Below are positions 39,593 through 48,815 of a DNA stretch of 64,000 nt, piece after piece. The notes under the pieces were generated by a model, which saw nothing but the letters and a program-made list of their open reading frames with translations, was not told the origin of the DNA and made no database searches. Origin of the DNA: Hyphomicrobium nitrativorans NL23 (GTDB taxonomy: Bacteria; Pseudomonadota; Alphaproteobacteria; Rhizobiales; Hyphomicrobiaceae); NCBI RefSeq assembly GCF_000503895.1, contig NC_022997.1:2066501-2130500 (forward strand), in the 5' to 3' direction. How positions within the stretch are numbered: position 1 is the first letter of the stretch; each line of letters begins with the position of its first letter. The position numbers and the translations under genes were made by a program.

Positions 39593-40783
39593 ATGGCAGA
39601 GACCGAGATCCGTCCATTCAACATCAACTTCGGGCCGCAGCATCCGGCCGCGCATGGCGTGTTGCGCCTCGTGCTCGAACTCGATGGCGAGGTGGTGGAG
39701 CGCGTCGATCCGCACGTGGGGCTTTTGCATCGCGGCACGGAAAAGCTGATCGAGGCGAAGACGTATCTGCAGGCGATCGGCTATTTCGACCGTCTCGATT
39801 ACGTCGCGCCGATGAACCAGGAACATGCGTTCTGTCTCGCGGCGGAGCGCCTTCTCGGCCTTGAAGTCCCGCGGCGCGGGCAGCTCATCCGCGTGCTCTT
39901 TTCCGAGATCGGACGGCATCTCTCGCATCTCCTCAACGTTACCACGCAGGCGATGGACGTGGGCGCATTGACGCCGCCGCTGTGGGGCTTCGAAGAGCGC
40001 GAGAAGCTGATGGTATTCTACGAACGTGCCTCGGGCAGCCGGATGCACGCCAAGTATTTCCGCATCGGCGGCGTGCATCAGGATCTGCCGCGCCAGCTTA
40101 TCGACGACATCTATGCATGGTGCGATCCGTTCCTGAAGGTTCTCGACGACATCGAGGGGCTGCTGACGGAGAACCGCATCTTCAAGCAGCGCAACGTAGA
40201 CATCGGCGTGGTTTCGCTCGACGACGCGTTCGCGTGGGGCTTTTCGGGCGTGATGGTGCGCGGCTCGGGGGCTGCTTGGGACTTGCGCAAGTCGCAGCCG
40301 TACGAATGCTACAGCGAGCTCGATTTCGACATTCCCATCGGCAAGAACGGCGACTGCTACGACCGCTATCTGATCCGCATGCTCGAAATGCGAGAGAGCG
40401 TGAAGATCATGAAGCAGGTGTGCGGGATGCTCACGAGCGCGGACGGTGCTGGGCCGGTGTCGGCGCGCAATCCGCGCGTCGTGCCGCCGAAGCGGGGCGA
40501 GATGAAGCGCTCGATGGAGGCGCTCATCAATCACTTCAAGCTCTACACGGAAGGCTTCCACGTTCCGGCGGGCGAAGTGTACGCCGCGGTCGAAGCGCCG
40601 AAGGGCGAGTTCGGCGTCTATCTGGTGGCGGACGGATCGAACAAGCCCTATCGGTGCAAGATCCGCGCGCCTGGTTTCCCGCATCTTGCGGCCATGGACT
40701 TCCTCAACAAGGGCCACATGCTGGCGGACGTGTCTGCGATCATCGGTTCGCTCGACATCGTGTTCGGGGAAATCGATAGGTAG
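39593..40783 (+). CDS. nuoD: NADH-quinone oxidoreductase subunit D
   Basis: 396 residues, the 49-kDa subunit that forms the quinone pocket with NuoB. Conserved features: [18 protein letters not shown] with the HPAAHG loop, [27 protein letters not shown], and the C-terminal end IVFGEIDR. Length is typical for alphaproteobacteria. The gene is separated from nuoC by two extra genes, and nuoE does not follow: the next gene is on the other strand. Confidence 0.98.
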   Translation: MAETEIRPFNINFGPQHPAAHGVLRLVLELDGEVVERVDPHVGLLHRGTEKLIEAKTYLQAIGYFDRLDYVAPMNQEHAFCLAAERLLGLEVPRRGQLIRVLFSEIGRHLSHLLNVTTQAMDVGALTPPLWGFEEREKLMVFYERASGSRMHAKYFRIGGVHQDLPRQLIDDIYAWCDPFLKVLDDIEGLLTENRIFKQRNVDIGVVSLDDAFAWGFSGVMVRGSGAAWDLRKSQPYECYSELDFDIPIGKNGDCYDRYLIRMLEMRESVKIMKQVCGMLTSADGAGPVSARNPRVVPPKRGEMKRSMEALINHFKLYTEGFHVPAGEVYAAVEAPKGEFGVYLVADGSNKPYRCKIRAPGFPHLAAMDFLNKGHMLADVSAIIGSLDIVFGEIDR

Positions 40784-40807
40784 TTTTTTTCGCTCACGCG
40801 CCTGTTC

Positions 40808-40826
40808 GCGCACCTGGCAGGTGCGC
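40808..40826. terminator. Small hairpin between nuoD and the GDPD gene
   Basis: GCGCACCT/AGGTGCGC, an 8-bp perfect stem with a three-base loop, between two converging genes. A T-run (40784-40790) precedes rather than follows it on the plus strand. Weak. Confidence 0.3.
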
Positions 40827-40957
40827 TGGCGCTCCGCGGGGGCGGGCCATTAGGCCCGGGTCGCGTTGCTCCTGGAGCCTTCGGCTGCGTTGTGGTTTTG
40901 CAGTCGGCGGCGAGGGCCATCAAGCGTCGGTGGCTTGGCCCACGCGTAACTCGTCAG

Positions 40958-41710
40958 TTAAGGCTCGAAGCCTTCGAAGATCGGTGCGTCGGCGTGGTGG
41001 GCGGCGCGTGCGCGGTCCGTGTCCGTGCGGACGGTCCAGGCGAAGACGGGACGGTTGCGCCAGCGGGCGAAGCGTGTGGCCCACGTCGGCAGCGCGTCGA
41101 TTTCGTAAGCGTAGAAGTCGGGCGGGGCGCCGCGGTCTTCGAGAAGGTTTCTCAAACAGAACGTGCGCCAGCCCGATAGCCGAGGCCACCAGGGCGTGCC
41201 GTCGGCGTTGCGGTAGCTCCCCGATACGATGCCGCGCGGGACGGCAGGTGCGAGATGCGCAAGCGCAGCCATCAGCGCCGGGTCGAACGACATGAGCGCG
41301 ATGGGGCCTTCATGGTCCAATGCACGCCGCGCGATCTCGTGCAGGAATGCCGGATGCGGCGGACGCCAGTCGCTCTTGATCTCTACAACAAGCGGGACGC
41401 GGGGTCCGCAGAGCGCCAGGAACTCGGCGAAGGTCGGGATTCCGGTCGTGTTCGATTCTTTGAAGCGGATGCGCGGGAGATCGGCCGAGCCCAGACCTGC
41501 GACCGCGCCCGTGCTTTCCGTCAGCCGGTCGAGCGTGTCGTCGTGGAAGACGATGGGGAGACCGCCGGCGGCTTCCACGAGATCGCACTCGATGGCGTAG
41601 CCCTTGGCGATGGCGGCTTCGAACGCCGCGGGCGTGTTCTCGATCATGCCCTTCGCCGCATCGTGCAGGCCGCGGTGAGCGATGGGGCGGAGGAAGACGG
41701 GATCGAGCAT
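40958..41710 (-). CDS. Glycerophosphodiester phosphodiesterase family protein
   Basis: 250 residues from the ATG at 41710, preceded by GGAGGGAG. GDPD core motifs are present: PIAHRGLHDA with catalytic His, IENTPAAFEAAIAKGYAIECDL with the metal-binding Glu and Asp, VFHDDTLDRLT with the second His, VVEIKSDW. The end (VFAWTVRTDT) fits the last strand of the barrel. It likely cleaves glycerophosphodiesters to glycerol-3-phosphate and an alcohol. No signal peptide, so cytoplasmic. It follows the RidA gene by 22 bases. Confidence 0.92.
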   Translation of the reverse strand: MLDPVFLRPIAHRGLHDAAKGMIENTPAAFEAAIAKGYAIECDLVEAAGGLPIVFHDDTLDRLTESTGAVAGLGSADLPRIRFKESNTTGIPTFAEFLALCGPRVPLVVEIKSDWRPPHPAFLHEIARRALDHEGPIALMSFDPALMAALAHLAPAVPRGIVSGSYRNADGTPWWPRLSGWRTFCLRNLLEDRGAPPDFYAYEIDALPTWATRFARWRNRPVFAWTVRTDTDRARAAHHADAPIFEGFEP

Positions 41711-41732
41711 GGCGTCTCCCTCCAGCCGCCGA

Positions 41733-42200
41733 TCAGTCGGCGATGCGGATGATCGCGTCGATCTCGACCGCCGAGTTGAGCGGCAGGCTCGACACGCCGA
41801 CGGCGGCGCGCGTGTGGCGGCCGGCGTCACCCAGCACTTCGACCACAAGATCGGATGCGCCGTTGATGACGGCCGGGTGGTCGGTGAAGTCGGGCGTGGA
41901 ATTGACGAAGCCGGTGAGGCGGACGATCTGGGCCACGCGCTCCAGGCTGCCGAGGGCGGCCTTGGCCTGAGCAAGAACATTGAGCGCGGAATGGCGCGCG
42001 GCGGCCTGACCGGCGGCGACGTCGAGGTCGCGGCCGAGGGCGCCCGTCGCGAGCGTGCCGTCAGCGGCTTTCGAGATCTGGCCGGAGATGAACAGGAGGT
42101 TGCCGACGATCGTGTAGGGCACGTAGTTGGCGACCGGGGCGGGGGCTGCGGGAAGGGTATAGCCGAGCGAGGCCAAGCGGTCCTCAATGGTGCCGGTCAT
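41733..42200 (-). CDS. RidA family protein (YjgF/YER057c/UK114)
   Basis: 155 residues. The long alphaproteobacterial RidA form: YTIVGNLLFISGQISK, SALNVLAQAKAALGSLERV, FVNSTPDFTDHPAVINGASDLVVEVLG, and the catalytic arginine in HTRAAVGVSSLPLN. RidA hydrolyses reactive enamine/imine intermediates from PLP enzymes; this subgroup's substrate is not proven. First gene of a two-gene operon with the GDPD gene. Confidence 0.93.
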   Translation of the reverse strand: MTGTIEDRLASLGYTLPAAPAPVANYVPYTIVGNLLFISGQISKAADGTLATGALGRDLDVAAGQAAARHSALNVLAQAKAALGSLERVAQIVRLTGFVNSTPDFTDHPAVINGASDLVVEVLGDAGRHTRAAVGVSSLPLNSAVEIDAIIRIAD

Positions 42201-42385
42201 GGCAGAAATCTCCGGTGCTGGTGGCGGGCGGATGGCCGCAGAATGGTCAGGGTCCCCTCAATACTCGATGGAGCGGACTTTGCAACGCCGCTCCCGTGCC
42301 TTAGATTCCGGCAATGGTATTGGCGGGGTGGGAGCCAGAATGTTGCCTGGCCCTATTTTCCGCCATTTCAACAGGATGAACGAGA

Positions 42386-43339
42386 ATGCGAGATCGTGCG
42401 CCGGAGCTGTTCAGGGGCGCTTTCAAGACGATGGGCGGGGCCTTGACGGTCTTGTCCGCGGCCGTGCTGTGGCAACCGCAATATGCGCAGGCCGCGGGCG
42501 CTGGCGCCGGTGGGCCTGGGGCGACGAAAGCCGGTGCATCTTCGAAGGGCGGCCCGGTCAAGGACGTCGTGTTTGCGCCGCATCGGGCGGTCTACGATCT
42601 GTCGCTTGACACTGTCTCGTCGGCATCCGGCGTGGTGTCGGTGGAAGGGCGGATTGTCTACGAGCTTTCGGGTAACCGCTGCGAAGGTCATGCGCAGAGT
42701 ATGCGCTTCGTCACACAGACGCTGAACCAGCAGGGCGAGGTGCAGACGACGGACCTCAGGACATCGAGCTGGGAAGACGTGCCGGCTCGCCGTTTGCGCT
42801 TCTCCACCAGCACGTACCAGAACGAGGTGCAGGCCGAGCAGACGCAGGGCGAGGCGACGCGCGCGGGGTCCTCGGGCGCGGTGACGGTCGATCTTGCGAA
42901 GCCGACCGAGCGCGAATTCGAGCTTGCGGACAACATCTATTTCCCGATCCAGCATTCGACGGCGATCATCCAGGCCGCGCGCGAGGGACGGTTCATGCTG
43001 TCCGCGAACCTGTTCGACGGGTCGGAGACGGGCGACAAGGTCTACGTGACGTCGACAGCCATCGGGCGGCAGGTGAAGGAGGGGCAGGGGACGCCGATTG
43101 CGCTCGCTAAAGGCGGCGATGCGCTGGACGACGTTCCGTCGTGGCCTGTGCTCGTGAGCTATTACGCGCCGGATTCGGGCAAGGCGGATGCGGTGCCGCT
43201 CTATGAGATGAGCTATCGGTTTCACGAGAACGGCGTGACGAGCAGTCTCCGCATCAATCACGGCGAATTCGCCATCAAAGGCGAGCTTAAGGAGCTGACG
43301 TACTTCGAGGCGTCACCGTGCAAGGGCGTGACGCCGTAA
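42386..43339 (+). CDS. eipB: Cell envelope integrity protein EipB family (DUF1849)
   Basis: 317 residues. A signal peptide is visible (hydrophobic run at 17-30, ending AQAAG). The mature part opens APHRAVYDLSLD, continues RIVYELSGNRCEGH, and ends FEASPCKG. The two cysteines, Cys99 and Cys312, match the conserved disulfide described for Brucella EipB, a periplasmic beta-spiral protein needed for envelope integrity. Convergent with the ROK gene after three bases. Assigned from family resemblance. Confidence 0.9.
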   Translation: MRDRAPELFRGAFKTMGGALTVLSAAVLWQPQYAQAAGAGAGGPGATKAGASSKGGPVKDVVFAPHRAVYDLSLDTVSSASGVVSVEGRIVYELSGNRCEGHAQSMRFVTQTLNQQGEVQTTDLRTSSWEDVPARRLRFSTSTYQNEVQAEQTQGEATRAGSSGAVTVDLAKPTEREFELADNIYFPIQHSTAIIQAAREGRFMLSANLFDGSETGDKVYVTSTAIGRQVKEGQGTPIALAKGGDALDDVPSWPVLVSYYAPDSGKADAVPLYEMSYRFHENGVTSSLRINHGEFAIKGELKELTYFEASPCKGVTP

Positions 43340-43342
43340 GCT

Positions 43343-44257
43343 TCAGGTGCAGTTCCAGAGCCACGCGGCGCCGCGTACGCCGCTGGCGTCGCCCCATTTC
43401 GGCGGGCGAATGACGATTGCGGGCACGTCCGAGAAGACGTAGGGCGCGGCGAGACCGGGCAGCACGTCGTAGAGGTGCGGCAGTTTCGAGAGGCCGCCGC
43501 CGAGGACGATGATTTCTGGGTCCACGATGTTGATGACGTGGGCGAGGCCGCGCGCGAGGCGCGAGGCGTGACGATCCAAGCTCGTGCGTGCGTCGGGTTC
43601 GCCTAGGGCCGCGCGGGCGACGATCTCGTGGCCGGACACAAGATCTCCGGTGCGGCGCTTGTAGTCGCCCGATAGCCCGGTGCCGGAGGCCCACATCTCC
43701 ATGCAGCCCTTGCGTCCGCACCAGCATGTCGGGCCCGGGTGCTCGTCGGGCTCGGCCCAGGGGAGCGGATTGTGGCCCCACTCGCCGCCGATGCCGCGCG
43801 CGCCTTCGAGAATGTGACCGTCGAAGACGAGGCCGCCGCCGCAGCCCGTGCCGATGATGACGCCGAAGACCGAACGTGCGCCGGCGCCCGCGCCGTCGGT
43901 CGCTTCCGAGAGGGCGAAGCAGTTAGCGTCGTTGGCGCAGCGGATCGGCTGGCCGAGGGCGGCTTCGAGATCCTGGCGCAGCGGGCGGCCGTTGAGCCAC
44001 GTCGAGTTGGCGTTGCGGACAAGGCCCGTCGATGGGGAGAGCGAGCCGGGCATACCGATGCCGATGGTCACGGCAGCGGCCGCCTGCTTTTCGAGATCGC
44101 GGATCAGGCCCGCGAGGGCCGCGAGCGTGTCGTCGTAGTTGCCCTGCGGTGCGAGGATGCGCTGGCGTGCGGCCTCCGATCCGTCGGGGCCTAAAATACA
44201 GCCTTCGATCTTGGTGCCGCCGAGATCGATGCCGAGACGGAGCTTGCCGTCATTCAT
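43343..44257 (-). CDS. ROK family sugar kinase
   Basis: 304 residues from the ATG at 44257. Opening phosphate-binding loop GIDLGGTKIEG, ROK motif region with GIGMPGSLS, catalytic Asp in RCANDANCFALSE, and the zinc site GHNPLPW...CWCGRKGCMEMW. Such proteins are fructokinases, glucokinases or N-acetylsugar kinases; the PxW/ECxCG-like wording fits the Mak/fructokinase group, but the substrate is undetermined. Start overlaps the DUF3572 gene by eight bases. Confidence 0.93.
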   Translation of the reverse strand: MNDGKLRLGIDLGGTKIEGCILGPDGSEAARQRILAPQGNYDDTLAALAGLIRDLEKQAAAAVTIGIGMPGSLSPSTGLVRNANSTWLNGRPLRQDLEAALGQPIRCANDANCFALSEATDGAGAGARSVFGVIIGTGCGGGLVFDGHILEGARGIGGEWGHNPLPWAEPDEHPGPTCWCGRKGCMEMWASGTGLSGDYKRRTGDLVSGHEIVARAALGEPDARTSLDRHASRLARGLAHVINIVDPEIIVLGGGLSKLPHLYDVLPGLAAPYVFSDVPAIVIRPPKWGDASGVRGAAWLWNCT

Positions 44258-44555
44258 GGACGGTCTCGCTGCCGAGGGTGCGGGCGAGCGCCTCTCGGGC
44301 CGGTACGAGGGTTTCCGGCCGGATGCCGCGGGTGGACGCGAAGACGAGCAAAAGGGATTCGTCTCCGAGCAGGTGATCGAGGACGGCCAACAACGTTTCG
44401 GGGGCGTCGGCGGCGCTCCGAAGCTGGTCCGGACCGATGCCGGTGAGGGCCAGGAAGCGGCCGAGACGGGGGGCGTCCTCGGCCAGGAAGGCAAGGGCTG
44501 CAAGGCCCACGGTTTCAGCGTCTTGCAGGCCCGGTTCCGGTTCGCGTTTTGCCAT
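44250..44555 (-). CDS. DUF3572 family protein
   Basis: 101 residues, helical and acidic: AETVGLAALAFLAEDAPRLGRFLALTGIGPDQLR then APETLLAVLDHLLGDESLLLVFA. This is the DUF3572 core, found only in alphaproteobacteria, often next to the divK-pleD cell-cycle operon as here. Function unknown. Divergent from divK and coupled to the downstream ROK kinase. Confidence 0.92.
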   Translation of the reverse strand: MAKREPEPGLQDAETVGLAALAFLAEDAPRLGRFLALTGIGPDQLRSAADAPETLLAVLDHLLGDESLLLVFASTRGIRPETLVPAREALARTLGSETVHE

Positions 44556-44718
44556 CTCTCGCGGTGTCCTTTTTGTCCGTTTCGTCCGGGGTTTAGCCCG
44601 CTATTCCGTAACGCGGCAAAGCTTTCAACAGTTGCTTAAGCTAACACGTGCATACTCGCTCTCTTAGACCCGCAGAATCGGTGCAGGTAGTGGCGGGGCA
44701 GCGCAAAGACACTCGACG

Positions 44719-45153
44719 ATGACCTATCAAGCAAGGAACACGGCCGTCGAGAGCCAGACGCAGGGCGAGGTGAGCCCGCGCGCCGCTAAAACCGTGCTCA
44801 TCGTGGAAGACAACGAGCTCAACATGAAGCTCTTCCACGATCTGCTCGATGCCTACGGCTACCTGACCGTGCAGACCAGGAACGGGCTCGACGCGCTGAC
44901 GCTCGCCCGCGTTCATCGGCCGGATCTGATCCTGATGGATATCCAGTTGCCGGAGGTTTCCGGCCTCGAAGTCACGAAGTGGCTCAAGGAGGACGAGGAA
45001 CTGCGCGACATTCCTGTCGTTGCGGTCACGGCCTTCGCCATGAAGGGAGACGAGGAGCGCATCCGGTCGGGCGGATGCGAGGCCTATGTCTCGAAGCCGA
45101 TTTCGGTCTCCGTATTTCTCGAAACGGTCAGACGATTTGCCGGGGAGGCCTGA
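44719..45153 (+). CDS. divK: Cell-cycle response regulator DivK
   Basis: 144 residues, one receiver domain preceded by 20 extra residues. Acidic pocket at [13 protein letters not shown], phospho-acceptor Asp74 in [16 protein letters not shown], Thr in [14 protein letters not shown], and Lys in YVSKPIS. No output domain. DivK relays PleC/DivJ phosphorylation to DivL/CckA, controlling CtrA activity and polarity. It forms an operon with pleD, 51 bases on. Confidence 0.96.
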   Translation: MTYQARNTAVESQTQGEVSPRAAKTVLIVEDNELNMKLFHDLLDAYGYLTVQTRNGLDALTLARVHRPDLILMDIQLPEVSGLEVTKWLKEDEELRDIPVVAVTAFAMKGDEERIRSGGCEAYVSKPISVSVFLETVRRFAGEA

Positions 45154-45204
45154 GGCGCGCGGAATTCGTGCGTGCGCGCGTTCAGGTGTGTGTGAGTATT
45201 AGTT

Positions 45205-46575
45205 ATGACTGCCAGAGTTCTCGTCGTCGACGATATCCTTGCCAATGTCCGCTTGCTTCAAGCGCGCCTTGAGGCCGAATATTTCGAGGTGATGACGGCG
45301 TCGTCCGGCCAGGAAGCCCTGGATATCTGCCAGCGCGAGCGCATCGACGTGGTGCTGCTCGACGTCATGATGCCGGGCATGGACGGCTTCGAAGTTTGCC
45401 GTCGTCTCAAGAGTTCGTCTTCGACGCTGCACATCCCTGTGGTGATGGTGACGGCGCTGGATCAGGTCTCCGACAAGGTTCAGGGGCTCGACTGCGGGGC
45501 CGACGATTTTCTCACCAAGCCGGTGGACGACATTGCGCTCGTGACGCGCGTGAAGAGCCTCGCGCGGCTCAAGATGCTCAACGACGAAATGCTGATGCGC
45601 GTGACGACGAGCCGGGAAATGGGGCTTGCCGACGACGACGTGCTGGCGGGAATTCTTTCCGACGGGCCGGGCCGTGTGCTTGTGATAGACGATCATCCGC
45701 GTTCGTCGTCGCGTGTGATGAGCGCGCTTGCGAAGGTGCACGACGCCTACATCGAGCCCGATCCGCAGATCGCGCTCCGGCACCTCGCGATGCAGCCGTT
45801 CGATCTGCTTGTCGTCGCGTTGAGCCTCGAAGGGATGGACGGGCTACGGCTGTGCTCGCAAGTCCGCTCGATGGATCGGACGCGGCATCTGCCCATTCTC
45901 ATCATGGTGGACGCGGGCGACGAGGCGCGGCTTCTGCGCGGGCTCGACATGGGCGTCAACGACTACCTGATGCGGCCGGTGGAGCGGCACGAGCTTCTGG
46001 CGCGGGTCAAGACGCAGATCCGGCGGAAGCGCTTCTCGGACTATCTCCGTAATCGTTTGCGCGAGAGCGTGGAGCTTTCGGTGTCCGATCCGCTCACGGG
46101 GCTGCACAACCGGCGCTACATGGAGCGCCATCTCAAGACGCTGATCCAGGATGCGCTGCGCTCACGGCGCTCGCTCTCGGTGTTGATCGCCGATATCGAC
46201 CATTTCAAGCATGTGAACGATAGCTACGGGCACGACGCGGGCGACCTCGTGCTCAAGGAATTCTCGGACCGTTTCCGACGCTATACGCGGGGCTCGGATC
46301 TGGCATGCCGCCTTGGTGGCGAAGAGTTCCTGATCATCATGCCGGACACAGATCCGGTGCTTGCAGGGCACATTGGCGAGCGCGTGCGTGCTTGTGTCGC
46401 ATCCGAGCCGTTCACCATCGGCCCCGACCGGACAATCTGGGTGACGGCGAGCGTGGGGCTCGCAACCTGGGATGGGGACGACGACACGGCTGAAGCGCTG
46501 TTCAAGCGAGCCGACAACGCGCTTTATACGGCGAAAAGACAGGGTCGTAATCAGGTCGTTTCTGACGCTGCATGA
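45205..46575 (+). CDS. pleD: PleD-type response regulator diguanylate cyclase
   Basis: 456 residues with two receivers and a GGDEF domain. The first receiver has its acceptor Asp53 in VVLLDVMMPGMDGFEV; the second (about 152-270) lacks the acceptor (FDLLVVALSLEGMDG), as expected for PleD's adaptor receiver. The GGDEF domain starts DPLTGLHNRRYMERH, has GGEEF and the I-site RGSD. Phosphorylation-driven dimerisation makes c-di-GMP at the cell pole. Confidence 0.97.
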   Translation: MTARVLVVDDILANVRLLQARLEAEYFEVMTASSGQEALDICQRERIDVVLLDVMMPGMDGFEVCRRLKSSSSTLHIPVVMVTALDQVSDKVQGLDCGADDFLTKPVDDIALVTRVKSLARLKMLNDEMLMRVTTSREMGLADDDVLAGILSDGPGRVLVIDDHPRSSSRVMSALAKVHDAYIEPDPQIALRHLAMQPFDLLVVALSLEGMDGLRLCSQVRSMDRTRHLPILIMVDAGDEARLLRGLDMGVNDYLMRPVERHELLARVKTQIRRKRFSDYLRNRLRESVELSVSDPLTGLHNRRYMERHLKTLIQDALRSRRSLSVLIADIDHFKHVNDSYGHDAGDLVLKEFSDRFRRYTRGSDLACRLGGEEFLIIMPDTDPVLAGHIGERVRACVASEPFTIGPDRTIWVTASVGLATWDGDDDTAEALFKRADNALYTAKRQGRNQVVSDAA

Positions 46576-47155
46576 GGGAGCGCGCATAACGCTCTCCGGT
46601 TTAATCGAAAAACCGAGTTCACTTCTTGTTTCGTCACGGCTCGGAGACGCTGGGCGCGGTGCGTGCAGCGCCGCCGGTCCGCTCGTTGCGCGAGTTAACC
46701 TCGATTCGAACGCGATGAGTGCTCGCCACGCAATGGTCAAGCTCTAATCTTGCAATCGCCCCTCTCTTCTGCCAGTCTCGCGCACGGAGGGAAACCGCTA
46801 ACAAATTCCATGCCAGCGCGCTCCGAGCAATTTTCTTTGCCGGCGCGTCGGGCTGACCAGTTCCCTGCTTCATTGGGTCCGCCGCATCTCCCGGTGGAGC
46901 GGGAAATCGTAGTGGGTTTCAGGATCTGCTGCGACACCAGGTGGAGCGTCAACGCCCTCTTTGACACCATCTGGTCACTAGGCCAGGGTCCGTCGCTTTC
47001 TCGGAATGCTTACCCCGCTGCCGAGCGGTTACGGGCCCTGGTCAAGGGCGTTCGCGGCCATTCTCCTTCAGCCGGCTTTCCTGAAATTTCAGCCCGGCGA
47101 TGCCGGGCTCCTTAAACACTGCGATCACGCACGCCTTAAAATGCTGGCGTGTGCG
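46576..47155. other. Intergenic region without a recognised gene
   Basis: 580 bases between pleD and the converging rpmG. No frame in it resembles a protein: the longest (46750-47115, +) has no family likeness. A perfect 8-bp hairpin (47091-47098 with 47102-47109, AGCCCGGC/GCCGGGCT) may end rpmG transcription. It may hold a small RNA or a decayed gene; I cannot say. Confidence 0.35.
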
Positions 47156-47323
47156 CTATTTAATCTTGGTTTCCTTGAACTCGACGTGCTTGCGCACGAC
47201 CGGGTCGTAACGGCGGAAGCTCAGCTTCTCGGTCGAGGTGCGCGGGTTCTTTTTCGTAACGTAGAAGAAGCCGGTGCCTGCCGTGGAGAGCAGCTTGATT
47301 TTCTGAACGATCTGCTTGGCCAT
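47156..47323 (-). CDS. rpmG: Large ribosomal subunit protein bL33
   Basis: 55 residues from the ATG at 47323. It matches L33: [50 protein letters not shown]. The CxxC zinc pairs of the zinc-binding form are absent, so it is a C-minus paralogue, the normal type in Hyphomicrobiales. Confidence 0.97.
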   Translation of the reverse strand: MAKQIVQKIKLLSTAGTGFFYVTKKNPRTSTEKLSFRRYDPVVRKHVEFKETKIK

Positions 47324-47445
47324 TGATCTTAAGTCTCGAACTGGATCCAGTCGGTAATTCGGAACGCGCAACATACTGCCCGCGCCTTTGGTGTCAAGCT
47401 GGCGACGCGGTCAATTTACCTTTCGTATTGTTTCGCCGCCGCGGC

Positions 47446-48279
47446 TTATCGACCGTTTTGCTCCGGTGGCCTCAGGAGCGTGCGTTCGAAGCGGCCATAG
47501 CGGTGGCGGTAGAACGGCACATCGCGCGCGGCCAGCCGCTTGGCGGGGCGTGCGAGGAGTTTTGCGACGTCCTCCAGCACGTGGTGCGTGATGGACGGGA
47601 GATTGAGGCGGCGGGCTTCATCGAGCGTAAACCAATCGATGTCGAGCAACTCGCCGTCGAGATTGCCGGGGCAGTGCGTGACGGCGGCGGCATCGGTCAG
47701 GAAGAAGCGCGTGTCATACCGGCGGGTCCGGCCCGGCGGGGTGATCGCGCGGGCGAAGAAGGTGAGGCCGTCGAGGCGCGGGTGGTGTCCGGCGCGCATG
47801 AAATCGAGCCAAGCGCCAGGGGCGGCTGAGGGCGGGCCCGACGCCGGCGTGCCGAGAACGAAGCCGGTTTCCTCGAAGGTTTCGCGAATGGCAGCGAGGG
47901 CGAGGGCTGCCGCGCGCGCGTCTGTCGGGCGGCCGTGGACGGCATAGCTCAGGCGTTCGGCTTCGCGGGGCGGAAGGGCGAGCCGGCGCGCGAGTGCGCG
48001 GTCGGCCGGTTCGACGCGTCCGCCGGGAAACACGAACGTGTCGGGCAGGAACACCTGGCCCGGATGGCGCCGGCCCATGAGAACGCGCGGGGTTGGCGCC
48101 GAACGATCCACGATGACGAGGGTTGCGGCATCGCGCGGGCGCAGGGCCTGGGTGGCTTGCGGTCCGGCACGCTGCGGCGGCGAAGGCGGGAGCGGAGATG
48201 GCGTCGGGCACGATGGGCTCGTGCGTCGCAATATGGAGGGCGGTGGTTTCAAGCCTTGCCCTTCACACCGCCGGACCAC
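47446..48279 (-). CDS. NUDIX hydrolase
   Basis: 277 residues from the GTG at 48279 that overlaps the end of DUF983. Nudix signature is present but split: GGRVEPADRA, a roughly 35-residue insertion, then RETFEETGFVLG with the metal-binding glutamates. This insertion is typical of a Nudix subgroup found after rnr in alphaproteobacteria. It hydrolyses a nucleoside diphosphate-linked substrate, not identified. The N-terminal 35 residues are Pro-rich; an internal start is possible. Confidence 0.85.
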   Translation of the reverse strand: MVRRCEGQGLKPPPSILRRTSPSCPTPSPLPPSPPQRAGPQATQALRPRDAATLVIVDRSAPTPRVLMGRRHPGQVFLPDTFVFPGGRVEPADRALARRLALPPREAERLSYAVHGRPTDARAAALALAAIRETFEETGFVLGTPASGPPSAAPGAWLDFMRAGHHPRLDGLTFFARAITPPGRTRRYDTRFFLTDAAAVTHCPGNLDGELLDIDWFTLDEARRLNLPSITHHVLEDVAKLLARPAKRLAARDVPFYRHRYGRFERTLLRPPEQNGR

Positions 48280-48709
48280 GGCTGGGCGTTGGCTCCGGCT
48301 CCGGCTCGTCGGGTGCGCCGCCGAAGCCGTGCATCCGCAGCGCCCATTGCAGGCCGACCAATCCGCCCTTCACGCGCGGCAGAATCAAAAGGCTGAGCAG
48401 CACGGTGAGTGGCAGCCAGATCGAAAGATGCACCCAGGTCGGCGGCGCGTACATACGTTCGAGAATGAGGACGCCTGCGACCACGATGTGCGCGACGATG
48501 CTCATCGTGAAATAAGGCGGCGCGTCGTCGGCGCGCTGGTGGTGCAACTCTTCGCTGCAGGACGGGCAGGAATGGGTTACCTTGAGGTACTTGCCGTACA
48601 TGGGGCCTTTGCCGCAGGCGGGGCACAGCATCCTCAATCCGAGCGAAACGGCCGGCCAGACCTCGCGCTTGGGTTCGGCGGCGGGCGATGTCGCGTGGTA
48701 TTCGATCAT
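48263..48709 (-). CDS. DUF983 family membrane protein
   Basis: 148 residues. A zinc-ribbon-like part (LCPACGKGPMYG, SCPSCSEEL) precedes two membrane helices (YFTMSIVAHIVVAGVLIL and SIWLPLTVLLSLLILPRV) and the family C-terminus KGGLVGLQWALRMHGF. The order rnr-DUF983-NUDIX is conserved in Hyphomicrobiales. Function unknown. Confidence 0.92.
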   Translation of the reverse strand: MIEYHATSPAAEPKREVWPAVSLGLRMLCPACGKGPMYGKYLKVTHSCPSCSEELHHQRADDAPPYFTMSIVAHIVVAGVLILERMYAPPTWVHLSIWLPLTVLLSLLILPRVKGGLVGLQWALRMHGFGGAPDEPEPEPTPSRGPAV

Positions 48710-48815
48710 GAGTGAGGGTTCCTCCGAAAGGGGACCTGCCGGACAGGCGACCGCACGGCCTTATTAGGCCCAAGGGGGCGGGTTGCTCAACCGTGACGTA
48801 TCGTCGGGGGCTTGG

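Noticed and set aside
46750-47115. 121-codon plus-strand frame in the gap after pleD
   Set aside because: No ribosome site, no recognisable motif, composition unlike real genes in the window.
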